Source: Lotus japonicus (taxonomy: Eukaryota; Streptophyta; Magnoliopsida; Fabales; Fabaceae). Taken from it: a DNA stretch of 64,000 nucleotides. Of the stretch, positions 46,001 to 57,982 are shown one piece after another; within the stretch, counting starts at the first letter, position 1, and each line of letters begins with the position of its first letter. Location of the stretch: NCBI RefSeq assembly GCF_012489685.1, contig NC_080046.1:36791176-36855175 (forward strand), read 5' to 3'. Made by a program: the position numbers and the translations under genes. The notes under the pieces were generated by a model. It did no database searches. It was given only the letters and a program-made list of their open reading frames with translations, and had not been told where the DNA came from.

Positions 46001-48542
46001 ATTGACTTGTTTTGATTGACCTTCGCTTCGTTTGCTCAAAGATTCGTTTGGAGGAACACTTGGAGCAGGAAAAGAGGATTGTGAAGGAGCCTTGCTTGAA
46101 CACACTGGACGAGTTCGAGGTTAGGGCAACTTACTTACTAGCTATTTGCATTGTAGGCGTCGATAACTTCGACTTGAATATTGCGTGATATTGTATATTG
46201 CTTGGATATTGTTTATCGCTGTGAATTGGAAAATGTTTTCTGGAGGCTTCGGCCGAGTGAACTTATATGAGACGTGTGTCTCCGTTTTCTGAGAGGCTTC
46301 GGCCGTTTACTGGTTTCTGTCTTATCGCTTTCTAGTGGATATGACAAGGTTATGTTTACAGCACTGCCATATTGATTCATCGCTCGATAGAGCTTGATGT
46401 ATTTGCGTTATGATTAAATTGTGCTGACTATATTCGTGTATTTTGATACCACTTTTGGGAGTGTAGAATACACTTACCTTCGTCATGACAAGGACGGGTT
46501 TGTTTTGGGAACGTTTGTTAGGTCGGACCAAGGTTCGAACCTTCATTGTTCTAGGGGATCTAGTGTTTTCTCGGGGAGTTGTTTGGGTTTGATGGGAACT
46601 TTGAACTTATAGAGTTTTGGACCGAAAATAATCATAATCTGTTTTATGTAAATAAATCCATAATATATTTATTAAGAATATAATGTTTTTAATTAATGAC
46701 GATGATTCAACAGAAAAGACTTAGGAATGAAAGTGAGTTTGGAAAACGGGAATGGGTCGGTGATCCTAGCTTTGGGAACTTTATTTTGAAAGGTGTTGGA
46801 AATGAAAACTGAACTTTGGAATTAACGACATAATGGATTAACTCACGATGGAACACTTTACCTAATAAAAGAAATATTGTTTTAAGGGAACTCATTTTTA
46901 TGGAAAAGAATTTGAAGACGGGCTTTAGCCAAGGGTCTGGGCATTAGTAAGGTACCTAGTAGAGTACACTTGGCACAACAGGTAGTGACGGTCAGCCGTG
47001 TAGAGTTGTATCGTGCCTGTTGATGTCTGGCGTAGCAAGCAGAATGGTTAAACCCGTAGGGTCACAACCGACTTGACTATAGCCTAGGGTTCTCGTTGTA
47101 GAAGCCTTTGGTCAATGAACCAATTTTACCTGTGAGGACGAATCGTTGTTTAGCTAACCATATTGCACCCATGCATACACGCGATGAAGTGCCAAGTGGA
47201 GTACTTCGGTATAGCAGGAAGCAACGATCAGTCGTGTAGAGTTGAATCGGTCCTGATTATACCTGGCACAACAGGAGGTAACGATCATCCATGAAGAGTT
47301 GTATCGTGCCTGTTGATGTCCGGCATAGCAAGCAGAAATGGTCGAACCATGTAGAGTTTGTACCGTCTTGACTATAGCCAAAGGTGATAAGTGACGCCCG
47401 AGCAGAAATGGTTAAACACGAGGCCAGTGTTACGACCGTCTCGAGGTGCCCAGCCTTTAAGTGGCAATACCATTGGTTTGTCCCGTCGCCAAGCAGAGTG
47501 ACGTTATTCGGGTTTGTGTCAGCATATTCTGCATTGGCATACCATGCATTTAACTATATTCATTGATATATTGCTTATCGAGTTTTCGAGATATAACTTA
47601 TTGAACTGTTGAGATATTGAATATTGAATTTAGAAATCTGATAACATGTTATTTATATACCTTAGGGTAGATGATACAGAACTTATATGGAAATATACAA
47701 CCTATATATATACCCCTTTATTCATCACATGTTGCTTGTATTATCTATTATATTCTGTGAGTTGACCCTAGCGCCTTGGCTTTGTGTGTATGGTTGTGTT
47801 TGGGCGGTCGGCCTGCTGCCAGACGTCCAACAGCTGATTCAAGATGGATCGTCGTTCGGGGAGGATCCGGAGCGCAATGACTATTACTGAGCCTTTGACG
47901 TGGACCCGGACTTCATGCATGATCGGATGAGGGTCGATGTTAGGAGTGTATTATATGGGGGGATTGTTTTCACAGCTCTGATTGTCATTTCCCGTTTTGG
48001 GGCTGACTTATCTCCTTGAAAACTGTATTCATAAAACTCATGGCTCTGACCATGGGATGCACTTATTCGCCTGCGGGCACTATCCCCAATTACTTTATGT
48101 TTATTATCTTTGGGTTGAGTCTTCATTATGTTAAGTCTTCTATTTGAAAAGAAAACGAAAAAAAATATTTACGCATTTTCCGCACTATTGATTTAAAGTC
48201 ACTAAAGTGACACCACCGAAATCGGGGTGTTACATTTTTCTTTTTGTTCATGTATCTCGTCTAATTGGTGTTTTCCATACAGCTACGATGGGAAAAAGCA
48301 AGGTTGACGCGAACCCAATCAAGATGAAGGAATACCTCGCCCAGTCTGCTGCGGCGGCGAAGAAGAGGGCCGCCGAAACTGAGCAAAAGAAGAAGAATGA
48401 AGGTACTTCGGGTTCTGACAACGTCAGGGACCCTAAGCGTCAAAAAACTTCAGGTGCTGCTGGTGGTAAGCCTCTCCACCAATCGACTCTCGATCCAAAA
48501 AGTCATCCGGCTGAGAAAAAGAAGGGACATGACAATGTCCCG
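43091..48542 (+). pseudogene. 'Putative gypsy type transposon' (Transposase_28-like) gene, antisense to its element, interrupted
   Basis: Exon 1 is 43091-44045. The intron starts GTAAGT at 44046 and ends at a CAG at 48280-48282. Exon 2 starts at 48283 and is cut at 48543 by Gag-only copy 2. Exon 1 ends in phase 1 and exon 2 resumes in the matching phase. Without the solo LTR the intron would be about 77 bases. Exon 1 encodes a domain typical of this plant family: VYGYFFLDLNIKLPFSPF, LSFLNVAPCQLQPNAWGF, RCFEILCEHL. Exon 2 encodes a Lys/Ala-rich, NLS-like segment (AAAAKKRAAETEQKKK, DPKRQK). Such proteins usually end in a coiled coil, which would lie beyond the insertion. Function is unknown. 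Confidence 0.7.
44080..48234 (+). mobile_element. Solo LTR (4.15 kb) of the long-LTR family, in an intron
   Basis: It begins TGTAAGACCCAAG and ends GGGGTGTTACA, the same ends as the other LTRs but in the opposite orientation. TTTTT at 44075-44079 and 48235-48239 fits a 5-bp duplication, although a T-run is weak evidence alone. There is no interior. It lies wholly within the intron of the antisense gene. Confidence 0.88.
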
Positions 48543-49437
48543 TGTAACACCCCGATTTCGGTGGCGTCACTTTAGTAACCAAAAGTAAACTTAATGCGGA
48601 AAAACGTGAATATTTTTTTTTTCGATAATAACTAAGACAAGACTGAAATAGATAAAACCCAAATGCGAAACGCAATAAAACTAATATACAAAATATATAA
48701 CAGTCCCCGCTGTAAGTAGCAACCTCGTCACGAGTGAACCTCCAGTGACGGGTAATAGAAGAGTAGCGCCCGTAGGCAAAAGTACAAACCAAAAGAAAAG
48801 GTTAAGTGTCCGCAACACTATCCCTCAAAACTGAGATTAAGCTGGCCCATCGGCCTGAAACAAGACCTCCTAAGTCCAACCAACTCTCTGTGATTCTCGT
48901 AAAGAACCACACGAAAGCTATAGGTGGGAAACTACCCTGTCCCAAAAGAAACAAATGATGTTCAGAGCTAAGACTCTACTCCTACACTAATCCCATCTCG
49001 AGGAGCTCACACCAGCACTAAGACCTACATGCTAGCGTGGTCGTCGCCCAAATCTGAATTCAGAACGACCTAGTCTAAGTACACCATCCGTCCTCCTCTC
49101 ACTACCGCGATAAGCTCCAGTTTCTGCATCTCAACCCTAGTTCCTCCCGAAGGATGAACCATCATGGATCAGCCCGCCAAAGACATCTGACAAAGGGCGT
49201 TTGTTCGCCAAAGCACACACAGAAGACGCGAGGGTCAACTCCAAAGAATTATGTAAATAATAGCACCAATAAATATAAATGAGATAATAGCCACTTAGGC
49301 TTATAACTAGGGATAACATCCTAGGGTTGCATACTTCCACAAAGAATATAACGACTGTAAATCACAGTTAACATGCATCAAGTAGAACTACAAGTATCAA
49401 ACACACTCATCATGTAGTCAGATCAGCATAAAACCCG

Positions 49438-49571
49438 AATAACGTCACTCTGCTTGGCGACGGAACAAACCGACAACGTCACTCTGCTTGGCGACGGAAC
49501 AAAACCACAACGTCACTCTGCTTGGCGACGGGACAAAACCACAACGTCACTCTGCTTGGCGACGGGACAAA
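49438..49571. repeat. 33-bp tandem repeat in the LTR of Gag-only copy 2
   Basis: Four copies of a unit with core AACGTCACTCTGCTTGGCG, each followed by ACGGAAC/ACGGGAC. The partner LTR shows the first one and a half units (56141-56188) and then enters the assembly gap. The solo LTR at 44080-48234 has one unit (inverted, about 47485-47506). Confidence 0.9.
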
Positions 49572-52298
49572 CCAAAGGTATTGCCACTTATAGGCTGGGC
49601 ACCTCGAGACGGTCGTAACACTAGCCTCGTGTTTAACCATTTCTGCTCGGGCGTCACTTATCACCTTTGGCTATAGTCAAGACGGTACAAACTCTACATG
49701 GTCTGACCATTTCTGCTTGCTATGCCGAACATCAACAGGCACGATACAACTCTACATGGATGATCGTTACCTCCTGTTGTGCCAGGTATAGTCAGGACCG
49801 ATCCAACTCTGCATGGCTGATCGTTACTTCCTGCTATACCGAAGTACTCTGCTTGGCACTTCATAACAACACATAGCTGCTCCAACAGCACAAGAGTATC
49901 AAATACTCGGGAACTATCAATTCCCCGGACTTATCCCCAGGATAGCCCAACAACATAGCTGCTCCCACAGCACAACAACAAACGCTGCTCCAACAGCCCG
50001 ACATCAAACGCTGCTCCAACAGCACAACAAAGACATACTCAACACTTGGATCTGACGACACTTCTCGTTTTCCAAAACTATGATTTTCATCCAAAGCCTC
50101 CTTTCGAGATTATTACCCTTACTTAAAGATTTAGAGGTTGTTTAATGTCTTATGAATTTTCTTTTCAAAATAATATCCTTTTTAGTCTTATCGCAATTCC
50201 TATAAGTTCTCGGGATCTTCGAATCCCCAAATGACTCCAGAGAATGTCTCGATCCATAAACCCTATACAAGGCCCGAACCTCGTTCGTCCTATCAAACTT
50301 TCTCAAAACTCTCAAAATAAAATCGGCATGACCTGCCCGCTATTCTCACCGTTCAGAATCTCAGATTTCCAGTGTAAAGCATATTTAAATCATCACAAAC
50401 AACAACATGTCATATATCAAGAAATCTCAACATTAACACTTAGCACTTAGCATATAAAGCATGCACCACACATCCTAGATTACCCACATAGCACATAGCA
50501 TGTAAGTCAATCTTCAAAAACATTCAGTAGATGAATCATCTACATTGTCAGCCGAAGCCTCAGAAAACATTTTCAATCACACACAATCTCAGTGCATAAA
50601 CAGTAAACAATGTCGAAATATCGACCCTAAGCATTAACTAGAGATTCAGTGAGAAGCCCTCACCTGTAGGTTCTCCAGAATAATCAACTAGTGCTTCCTC
50701 GCACTCAAAGTGTTGTTCCTCAGGAAATTCCTCAAAAGTTCCTTTAAAACAAAATCACAGAAATACTATCAGAATCTATCGGAAACTAAGCTATCGATAC
50801 TTACTAAGGTTACTCGAAGTAATCTATACTCTAAGGTACGATAATCTAGCGCGAAAGACAAGTTTTCGGAAAAAGGAAATTTCTTCCTCCCCCTTAATAG
50901 GGCTCGGCCACTTTGGCTAATTATGGGGCTCGATTTTTCTTCGATCAAACTTGGTTCCTATGCTTTCATAAGCCGTAACTAAGGGTATTCTGAACTCGAA
51001 AAAATTATCGGATCGAAAACTGTCGCAGGGGTATTTTGGTCATGATTTTTAACTTAGGATTTTCAAAACTGAAATCCCAAAAATAAAATTTTGCAGGGAC
51101 GTCACCAACGACGTTTATGACAACTAATCCTACTAGCACTAAGCTAAGGCGATAGTTTTCAGCCTAAAGGTTGAAGCTTTACTCCAAAAACTCCAAAATG
51201 GGTATTTTAGGCTAAAATCGATTCCGGCGGAATTCCGGCGGCATAACGGAAAATCTAATCCGGCAGAAGTGATCTTGGGCACATATAGAAGAGGTTTAGA
51301 ATCAGAAATGAAAGATTCAGGATAGTTTTGCAAAAACCCATAAACTATCCACTCAGAAAACTCTACAGAAAAGCTATGGAAAAAGCGATCGGAGGTAAGG
51401 ATTAGCGACTATACCTCGAAACCTTGAAGTAGCAACTAACGGATCAACGATCAAGCAAACGATGAAGAAAAACTCTTCTTCCTTCTTCCTTGTTCTTGGC
51501 CGCGGTTTAGAGGAGAGAAAATGGAGGAAAATTGTGTTTTTTCTTCCTTTATTTGCTATATATAGAAGGTGGAAATTCGCGGGAAAATGAAAGTTTCGCG
51601 AATCCGATTTTTCCGGCGTCATTCACCATGAATTCTAAGATAGGTTTTGGCAAAGGAATTCCCAAGCTAAGAAGATGTCTCCTTGTATTTTTGGCAACTA
51701 ACGCAAAGTCGGTGCAAAGTCGGTGTAAAACTATTTTACCCGATAAGTTGCTTTTTGCATCGAATGTCGGAATGGAAAACTTCCTTCTGAAGAAAGATTG
51801 AAATCATCAAGAGAAATGGGTGTACGCGTGTAGAATATCCATTTGAAGCTCTGAATAGATAAAGTCTTCATTGTCGAGAAATTCTAGGGTTTTGAAATAC
51901 CAGGGATTCGGTTTCGGCAAACTTCCGATGATTGGAATCGGACGTTCGTAGATCCTAGAGTTTCGCCTCGAAACGATTGTGATATATGGAAAAAGAGAAG
52001 TTCTAACATTTCTCTGAAGATTTTTGGAATTAACTTCCGTCGTGCCTAAAAGTGAAAATCAGCTATATACTAGGGTTTCTGACCTAGGTTTAAGCGTATA
52101 ACGATCGTGCTATAACTTAAATCGACTTCGATACAATCCTTAGACTTTTCCTGAACTTTCTCCTTCATACATTTATTTCATTTACTAAACTCTTGTTCAG
52201 GTTTCCCTTCGCCATGCATCAAACCTACTGGTGAATAAGAATTTATTCACTTGGTATAAACTGAAAAACTTGGGCCTTACATTACTACCCTCCAAAAA

Positions 52299-53828
52299 GA
52301 AAGTTTCGTCCTCGAAACTTAAGGGTTAGTAAAAAAAAATTCTGAATATTGTCCCTTGGTCTTTTCCTCTAACTCCCATATAGCACCTTCTGTGTCTTTG
52401 TTCCAAATAACTTGCACTAAAGCACTCTGCTTTCCCCTCGATTGTTTCACTCTTCTAGTCCCAATGCTGACCGACGGCGTCTCAAAAAAAACATATCGTC
52501 CTCTAACTCTCTGTTGTCCAGTTCGACCACTGGAATCGGTTCTCCGTTGGAAATAATATTTGTTGGCATTCGTGCAATCGCACAACCTTAACCACTTGCT
52601 CCTCTGCCCTTGTTCGTCCAAAATACTGATTAGGAACTCGGTACATCTCTATGTTCCGGATTTAATGCTCAACTTGAGTCTTACTACCTTGTGCATGACA
52701 AGACTCATTCTCCTTAATCATAAATTCATCAACCCCTCATAAGCTAATCATCCTCTTGATATCCAACAATCCATTATTGTCGTCTTTGTCCTCAAAACCT
52801 TCCTCACTCCAACCAGTTTACACTTGCTGAAATCCCTAACGCTTCGCATCAATCGAGATTTATCCTCTAGAAGATCAAATCATAACTATACCTCAAGGGA
52901 CTTAACTAGTCATTTCGTCATCCGATCCTCCAACCTTCTGAGGTTTAACTACTATCGTAACTGTTATCACCACTACATCCCTTACTCACACACGATTTCC
53001 AACTCCCCAAGTCAATCTTAATCATAGGATTCTCCTTCAACTTATCAAAATTCACTTGCTAACTCTAGCATACATCACCGAAATCCATAACAAAGTTCCA
53101 TTCACCATTAGACTCTGAGTAGCTTGTCCAACTCTGATAACTTCAAGTATTCATCTTAATACTAACACTTTCCTTCTTGCAACTTGATTACCATCTTGTC
53201 GATAAACTTCTTCATCTCTCTATCAAATTCTAACCAACTTCGAGTCCTAGAAACTTAAGACAACAGTTCATAGACTTAAAACCTGAACCTTCCCCAAGTT
53301 TGGACCTCTAATGTCCGTTAATTCTTCAATGCTTCCTAAAAGAATATCCATTTCTTCAAACTATATCTCCTTCGCAAGAGAACTTATACTTAATGCGAAC
53401 TTTTTCCTCCCAGCTCGACTAATCCTCGATCAACTCAAGTCAATCTTACCAATCCTTCTATCAAAGTCCATAGCCAGATCTGATTCCGAATATCACCCCC
53501 TCAATATTAAGTTGATCAAGCCTAACACATCGAAGGTGAAATTTAGAAAAACCCACTGGAACAGTCAATGAGTTCCTATCATCCAATAGTCACAAATATC
53601 TTGATATTAAATCCTCAATAATGTCGCTACGGAACTACACACTCTCGACATCATGCGTATACTATCCATACGAAATCTCTCTGTGATTCATTCTTTAGCT
53701 TCAAGCTTCTGGTCAAACGCATCGGTACAAGACTACTTTCTAGGCTTAACGTGTTATCTTAAACCTCGTGTAACTTCTATAGTTTAAACACGAGCAACGG
53801 TCAAATAAAGTATTATTAGGCGTAATAA
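52299..53828. other. Non-coding interior of Gag-only copy 2
   Basis: No pol motif was seen. It corresponds to 32993-34074 in copy 1 but has about 410 extra bases (around 52500-52900) that copy 1 lacks. Confidence 0.6.
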
Positions 53829-55028
53829 CTATAAAGTCAAAGCTCGACAGTAAGGGCAAGTTAGGTGTGTTGCACGTTCTACGAGAGTAATGAAGCGTAT
53901 TATACTAGAATGAGAAAGAATAGTTAGAAGGTTACCATCGTTCTTGCGCTCTCCTCTGGTTAACTCCTCAGCTCCTTCACCATCCATGATATAAACTCTT
54001 CCTCTAGCAGCAGGGCGCTTTCCCCTTATGGTGTTGACAAATGGCTCAACCTTGGGTGTCTTGCAGTTGTTGGCCAGATGTCCTGGTAGATCACACTTGA
54101 AACACCTCGGCTTCCCCTTCGGGCATTTCGTGGAGTAGTGCCCAACCTCCCCGCATTTAAAACATGTCATCTCACGGCTCCCAGCTTGGCTTCCTGCTCC
54201 TCCCGCAGCAGCAATCGTAGGCCTGAACGGTCCTGGGGTAAACCCTTCCCCCGTAGGACGCTGATAAGGCTTCTTCATCTGTAACTTTCCTTTTCCCTTG
54301 TTGTCTTGGGAGCTCGACCTCATCGGTCCCCCAATTCCTGCTCTATTCATCCTTCTATTTTTCATCAGCTCCACCTCCGTGGCTTTCTCAACCAACGACT
54401 GGAATCGCATGATTCCCAGCGGCCTCACTGAGTCCTCAATATCCGCCCTCAGTCCATTGACAAAACGCTTGCACATATAGCGCTCGTTCACGTGATCATG
54501 AAAGAATTGGAAATGCTTCGCCAAAGATTCCAGCTTCGAAGCAAATTCCGGTACTGACATACCTCCCTGACGGAGTGTCAGAAATTGTGACTCCCGCTCA
54601 TCCCGAGCACTTGTTGGAAAGTACTTTTCCAAGAATGCGATCCGGAATGAGTTCCAGCTAATCTCCTCGTGATTGTCTTCCATAATTCCTCTGGTGCCCT
54701 TCCACCAGTACTCGGCATCCCCGAGTAGCAGATAAGTCGCCATGCCCACTTTGGCACCCTCAGCAGTTTGTAGTACGCCGAATATCTTCTCGATTTCCTG
54801 AATCCAGAGATCCGCTTTGTCTGGGTCAGTACCACCAGAGAACTTTGGTGGGTTTTGCCTCCTGAAGTCATTGAGGCCTTTGTTTTGGTCCAGAGTTACT
54901 TCCCTCTGGCGCTGATGCTGATCACGTGCCTCCTCAGCAGCACGCCTCATCGCATTATCATTTGCCTGCGCTGTTACCGCTTGGGCCATAGTGGCCATCA
55001 TCTCAGCTAGCTGATTAGTATTCACCAT
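53829..55028 (-). CDS. Gag of Gag-only copy 2
   Basis: The 399-residue frame has the same start (MVNTNQLAEM) and a capsid nearly identical to copy 1 through about residue 230. The linker and both zinc knuckles (CFKCGEVGHYSTKC, CFKCDLPGHLANNC) are strongly different from copy 1, while the following segment (RGKRPAA.. to GERKNDGN) is again close. It keeps both CCHC motifs, so it should still bind RNA. As in copy 1, no protease follows. Confidence 0.88.
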   Translation of the reverse strand: MVNTNQLAEMMATMAQAVTAQANDNAMRRAAEEARDQHQRQREVTLDQNKGLNDFRRQNPPKFSGGTDPDKADLWIQEIEKIFGVLQTAEGAKVGMATYLLLGDAEYWWKGTRGIMEDNHEEISWNSFRIAFLEKYFPTSARDERESQFLTLRQGGMSVPEFASKLESLAKHFQFFHDHVNERYMCKRFVNGLRADIEDSVRPLGIMRFQSLVEKATEVELMKNRRMNRAGIGGPMRSSSQDNKGKGKLQMKKPYQRPTGEGFTPGPFRPTIAAAGGAGSQAGSREMTCFKCGEVGHYSTKCPKGKPRCFKCDLPGHLANNCKTPKVEPFVNTIRGKRPAARGRVYIMDGEGAEELTRGERKNDGNLLTILSHSSIIRFITLVERATHLTCPYCRALTL

Positions 55029-56188
55029 GTTCTGTTAAGTTAAACAAACAGTTAGTACTCATCATAAGATAGCATCTAGTATAACTATACAATATGATTA
55101 AGCAACAACTTCAATCAATTTTTAAGCGAAAAATCGCTTGCAGACAATCAATTTTCACTCTTTGCAGAGTCACACAACCTAGCACAGAAGACCTATTCCC
55201 CAACAACTCCCGAAAGACTCGACCGTGCTCTGATACCACAATGTAACACCCCGATTTCGGTGGCGTCACTTTAGTAACCAAAAGTAAACTTAATGCGGAA
55301 AAACGTGAATATTTTTTTTTTCGATAATAACTAAGACAAGACTGAAATAGATAAAACCCAAATGCGAAACGCAATAAAACTAATATACAAAATATATAAC
55401 AGTCCCCGCTGTAAGTAGCAACCTCGTCACGAGTGAACCTCCAGTGACGGGTAATAGAAGAGTAGCGCCCGTAGGCAAAAGTACAAACCAAAAGAAAAGG
55501 TTAAGTGTCCGCAACACTATCCCTCAAAACTGAGATTAAGCTGGCCCATCGGCCTGAAACAAGACCTCCTAAGTCCAACCAACTCTCTGTGATTCTCGTA
55601 AAGAACCACACGAAAGCTATAGGTGGGAAACTACCCTGTCCCAAAAGAAACAAATGATGTTCAGAGCTAAGACTCTACTCCTACACTAATCCCATCTCGA
55701 GGAGCTCACACCAGCACTAAGACCTAAATGCTAGCGTGGTCGTCGCCCAAATCTGAATTCAGAACGACCTAGTCTAAGTACACCATCCGTCCTCCTCTCA
55801 CTACCGCGATAAGCTCCAGTTTCTGCATCTCAACCCTAGTTCCTCCCGAAGGATGAACCATCATGGATCAGCCCGCCAAAGACATCTGACAAAGGGCGTT
55901 TGTTCGCCAAAGCACACACAGAAGACGCGAGGGTCAACTCCAAAGAATTATGTAAATAATAGCACCAATAAATATAAATGAGATAATAGCCACTTAGGCT
56001 TATAACTAGGGATAACATCCTAGGGTTGCATACTTCCACAAAGAATATAACGACTGTAAATCACAGTTAACATGCATCAAGTAGAACTACAAGTATCAAA
56101 CACACTCATCATGTAGTCAGATCAGCATAAAACCCGAATAACGTCACTCTGCTTGGCGACGGAACAAACCGACAACGTCACTCTGCTT

Positions 56189-56288
56189 NNNNNNNNNNNN
56201 NNNNNNNNNNNNNNNNNNNNNNNNNNNNNNNNNNNNNNNNNNNNNNNNNNNNNNNNNNNNNNNNNNNNNNNNNNNNNNNNNNNNNNNN
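56189..56288. other. Assembly gap (100 N)
   Basis: The gap starts inside the 33-bp tandem repeat of the LTR. The remaining LTR (about 2.8 kb by comparison with its partner), its target duplication and the original flank are missing. The true gap size is probably not 100 bases. Confidence 0.95.
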
Positions 56289-56676
56289 GGCCATGGGCCT
56301 CTCTTGGAGAGGAAGAAAAGCAATTAATTCTTTGCTCTCACCTCTCACTATAAATAGAGAGCTCCTCCTTCTCATTTCTACACCCAAGCTTACTTGCTCT
56401 CCTCTCTCCCTAGCCGTGAGCTCTCTCCCTCTCTTGCCTTTCTTTTATTTCTTTCTATTTTTTTATTGCTTTAGTTTCTAAGCCTTGAGCAAGGCCATTC
56501 TCAATATGCTATGTGGTTTTAGCTTAAGCTGTTTTGGCAAAAACTAGAAGAGAATGATCTTGATCGGGTTGCTTAGGAATGTTTATGTTTTTGGGGTTTT
56601 TTCTTAAGAAAATTCATGGTGTTCTTATAGTGTTCTTATGATCTTCAAACAATTATTTTAGAAAAGAGGTTTTGAT
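56289..56676. other. Unassigned segment with a TATA-like promoter
   Basis: It contains CACTATAAATAGAGAG (about 56346-56361, plus strand), followed by CT-rich sequence. This could be a core promoter with 5' UTR, or part of another LTR. No coding frame is recognised. The gap on its left prevents assignment. Confidence 0.4.
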
Positions 56677-57963
56677 TGAAGGTATGAAAAACGGTAGAAA
56701 GGGGGGGTTTGAATAACGTTTTCAGTACAAAACTACCACCTTAAAGATTTTAACAAATCTTTTCGAGAACTAAGTGCAAAAGATAGAGATAGAAAAGCAC
56801 ACAAGGATTTTATCCTGGTTCACTTGATAAATCACTCAAGCTACTCCAGTCCACCCGTTAAGGTGATTTCTTCCTTCTTAGAATGAAGGCAATCCACTAA
56901 TCAGGTAAGAGTTACAACTGCACTTGAAACCTACAAGTGACTAACAATTACACTGACTTAGCTCACACTAAGATTCACTCTCTTAGTCTTCTCTAGGATC
57001 CGATCAACCTTGATCTCCTAAAGGAATCACCACTAAGATTCACTCTCTTAGTCTTCTTAAGGATACTGACCTACCCGGTCCCTTAAGGAAAATCAAACAA
57101 CTGTTTGAGGTTGGTGTTTACAAGGGTTTGCTTCTGAATAAGCTGAGTGTAAACTAAAATAAATTACAAGATGAAAGAAAGCTTAGAATATTTTGAATAT
57201 CTTGCGCGTGTGTTGCTTCTTGTATTCACTTCTCTTCTTCTAGCCGCTTCTTTCAATCTTCAGCCTCTATATATACTCCAAGGATTAGGGTTGAGCGTTG
57301 CATGGAAATGCTACCGTTGGAGGGCAGTTCTGGAAAATCCAGCTTCTGCTGTGGCTGAGAACGTTAGGTAGGTCGTCAGGAAGGTACACTTGCTTTTGTA
57401 CTTGGATAGCGACTTGACCTTTTAACCTAGGAGACTTCTGATCAGAGGAATGCTTCGTATTGGAACTTGTGAAGCCGGTTGATCAGAGTCAGAGGGAAAG
57501 CACAGATCCTCTGACCATTGTATCTTCTGATTCTGAACTCAGAGGGAAGAACATGGCCTTCAGAGTTTCTTGCTTCTGGACTTCAGAGTTTCCACTATTC
57601 AGCTTCTGGATCTTCAGAGTCTTCTACACCATCAGAACATCTGAACCTTCAGTGTTTCTTGGTTGTCAGAACTTCTGGATCTTCAGAGCTTCTAGCGACT
57701 GAGTCCACATCAGAGTTTGTATAACTTCAGAGCTTCTGAAGCTTTTCCACTGTTCATACTGAACATGGTGAATGCGAAAGCGTTGCTTGGGTTACCCTTT
57801 ATACACAGTGCTTCTGATTTGTGTGAAATTGAGTCAGGGTCAGAGCCTGTAAATAGCACACTCAGAAAAACACGTTAGAGTACCACAATTGTTCATATCA
57901 AAAGGTTAACTTGTAATCATCAAAACATAGAGTTGTACTACTAGATCAAAACTTGATCTTACA
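56677..57963 (-). repeat. 3' LTR of the SIRE-like element (about 1.29 kb)
   Basis: On the minus strand it begins TGTAAGATCAAG directly after the PPT. A TATATATA box is at about 57268-57277, giving a U3 of about 690 bases. The other end is placed near TGAAGGTATG (56677) by its break from neighbouring sequence and is uncertain by a few bases. Degenerate repeats of CTTCAGAG/CTTCTGGA type fill 57480-57760. Confidence 0.7.
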
Positions 57964-57982
57964 ATCTCCCCCTTTTTGATGA
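57964..57982 (-). promoter_or_regulatory. Polypurine tract of the SIRE-like element
   Basis: The minus strand reads CATCAAAAAGGGGGAGAT just before the LTR start TGTAAG. This is the typical PPT of SIRE/Opie-type copia elements. Confidence 0.85.

Larger units (their letters stand above)
48543..56188 (-). mobile_element. Gag-only long-LTR retrotransposon, copy 2, right end lost in assembly gap
   Basis: The complete 3' LTR (48543-52281, 3739 bp), the interior (52282-55241, about 2.96 kb) and the first 947 bases of the 5' LTR (from 55242) are visible before the run of N. The minus-strand order is LTR, PBS (55238-55227, TGGTATCAGAGC), gag, non-coding stretch, PPT, LTR. The two LTRs differ by very few bases over their shared part (for example near 49027/55726), so this is a young insertion. 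It interrupts exon 2 of the antisense gene. Confidence 0.9.

Noticed and set aside
56153..56387. ORFs spanning the run of N
   Set aside because: Their frames depend on 100 unknown bases, so they are artefacts.
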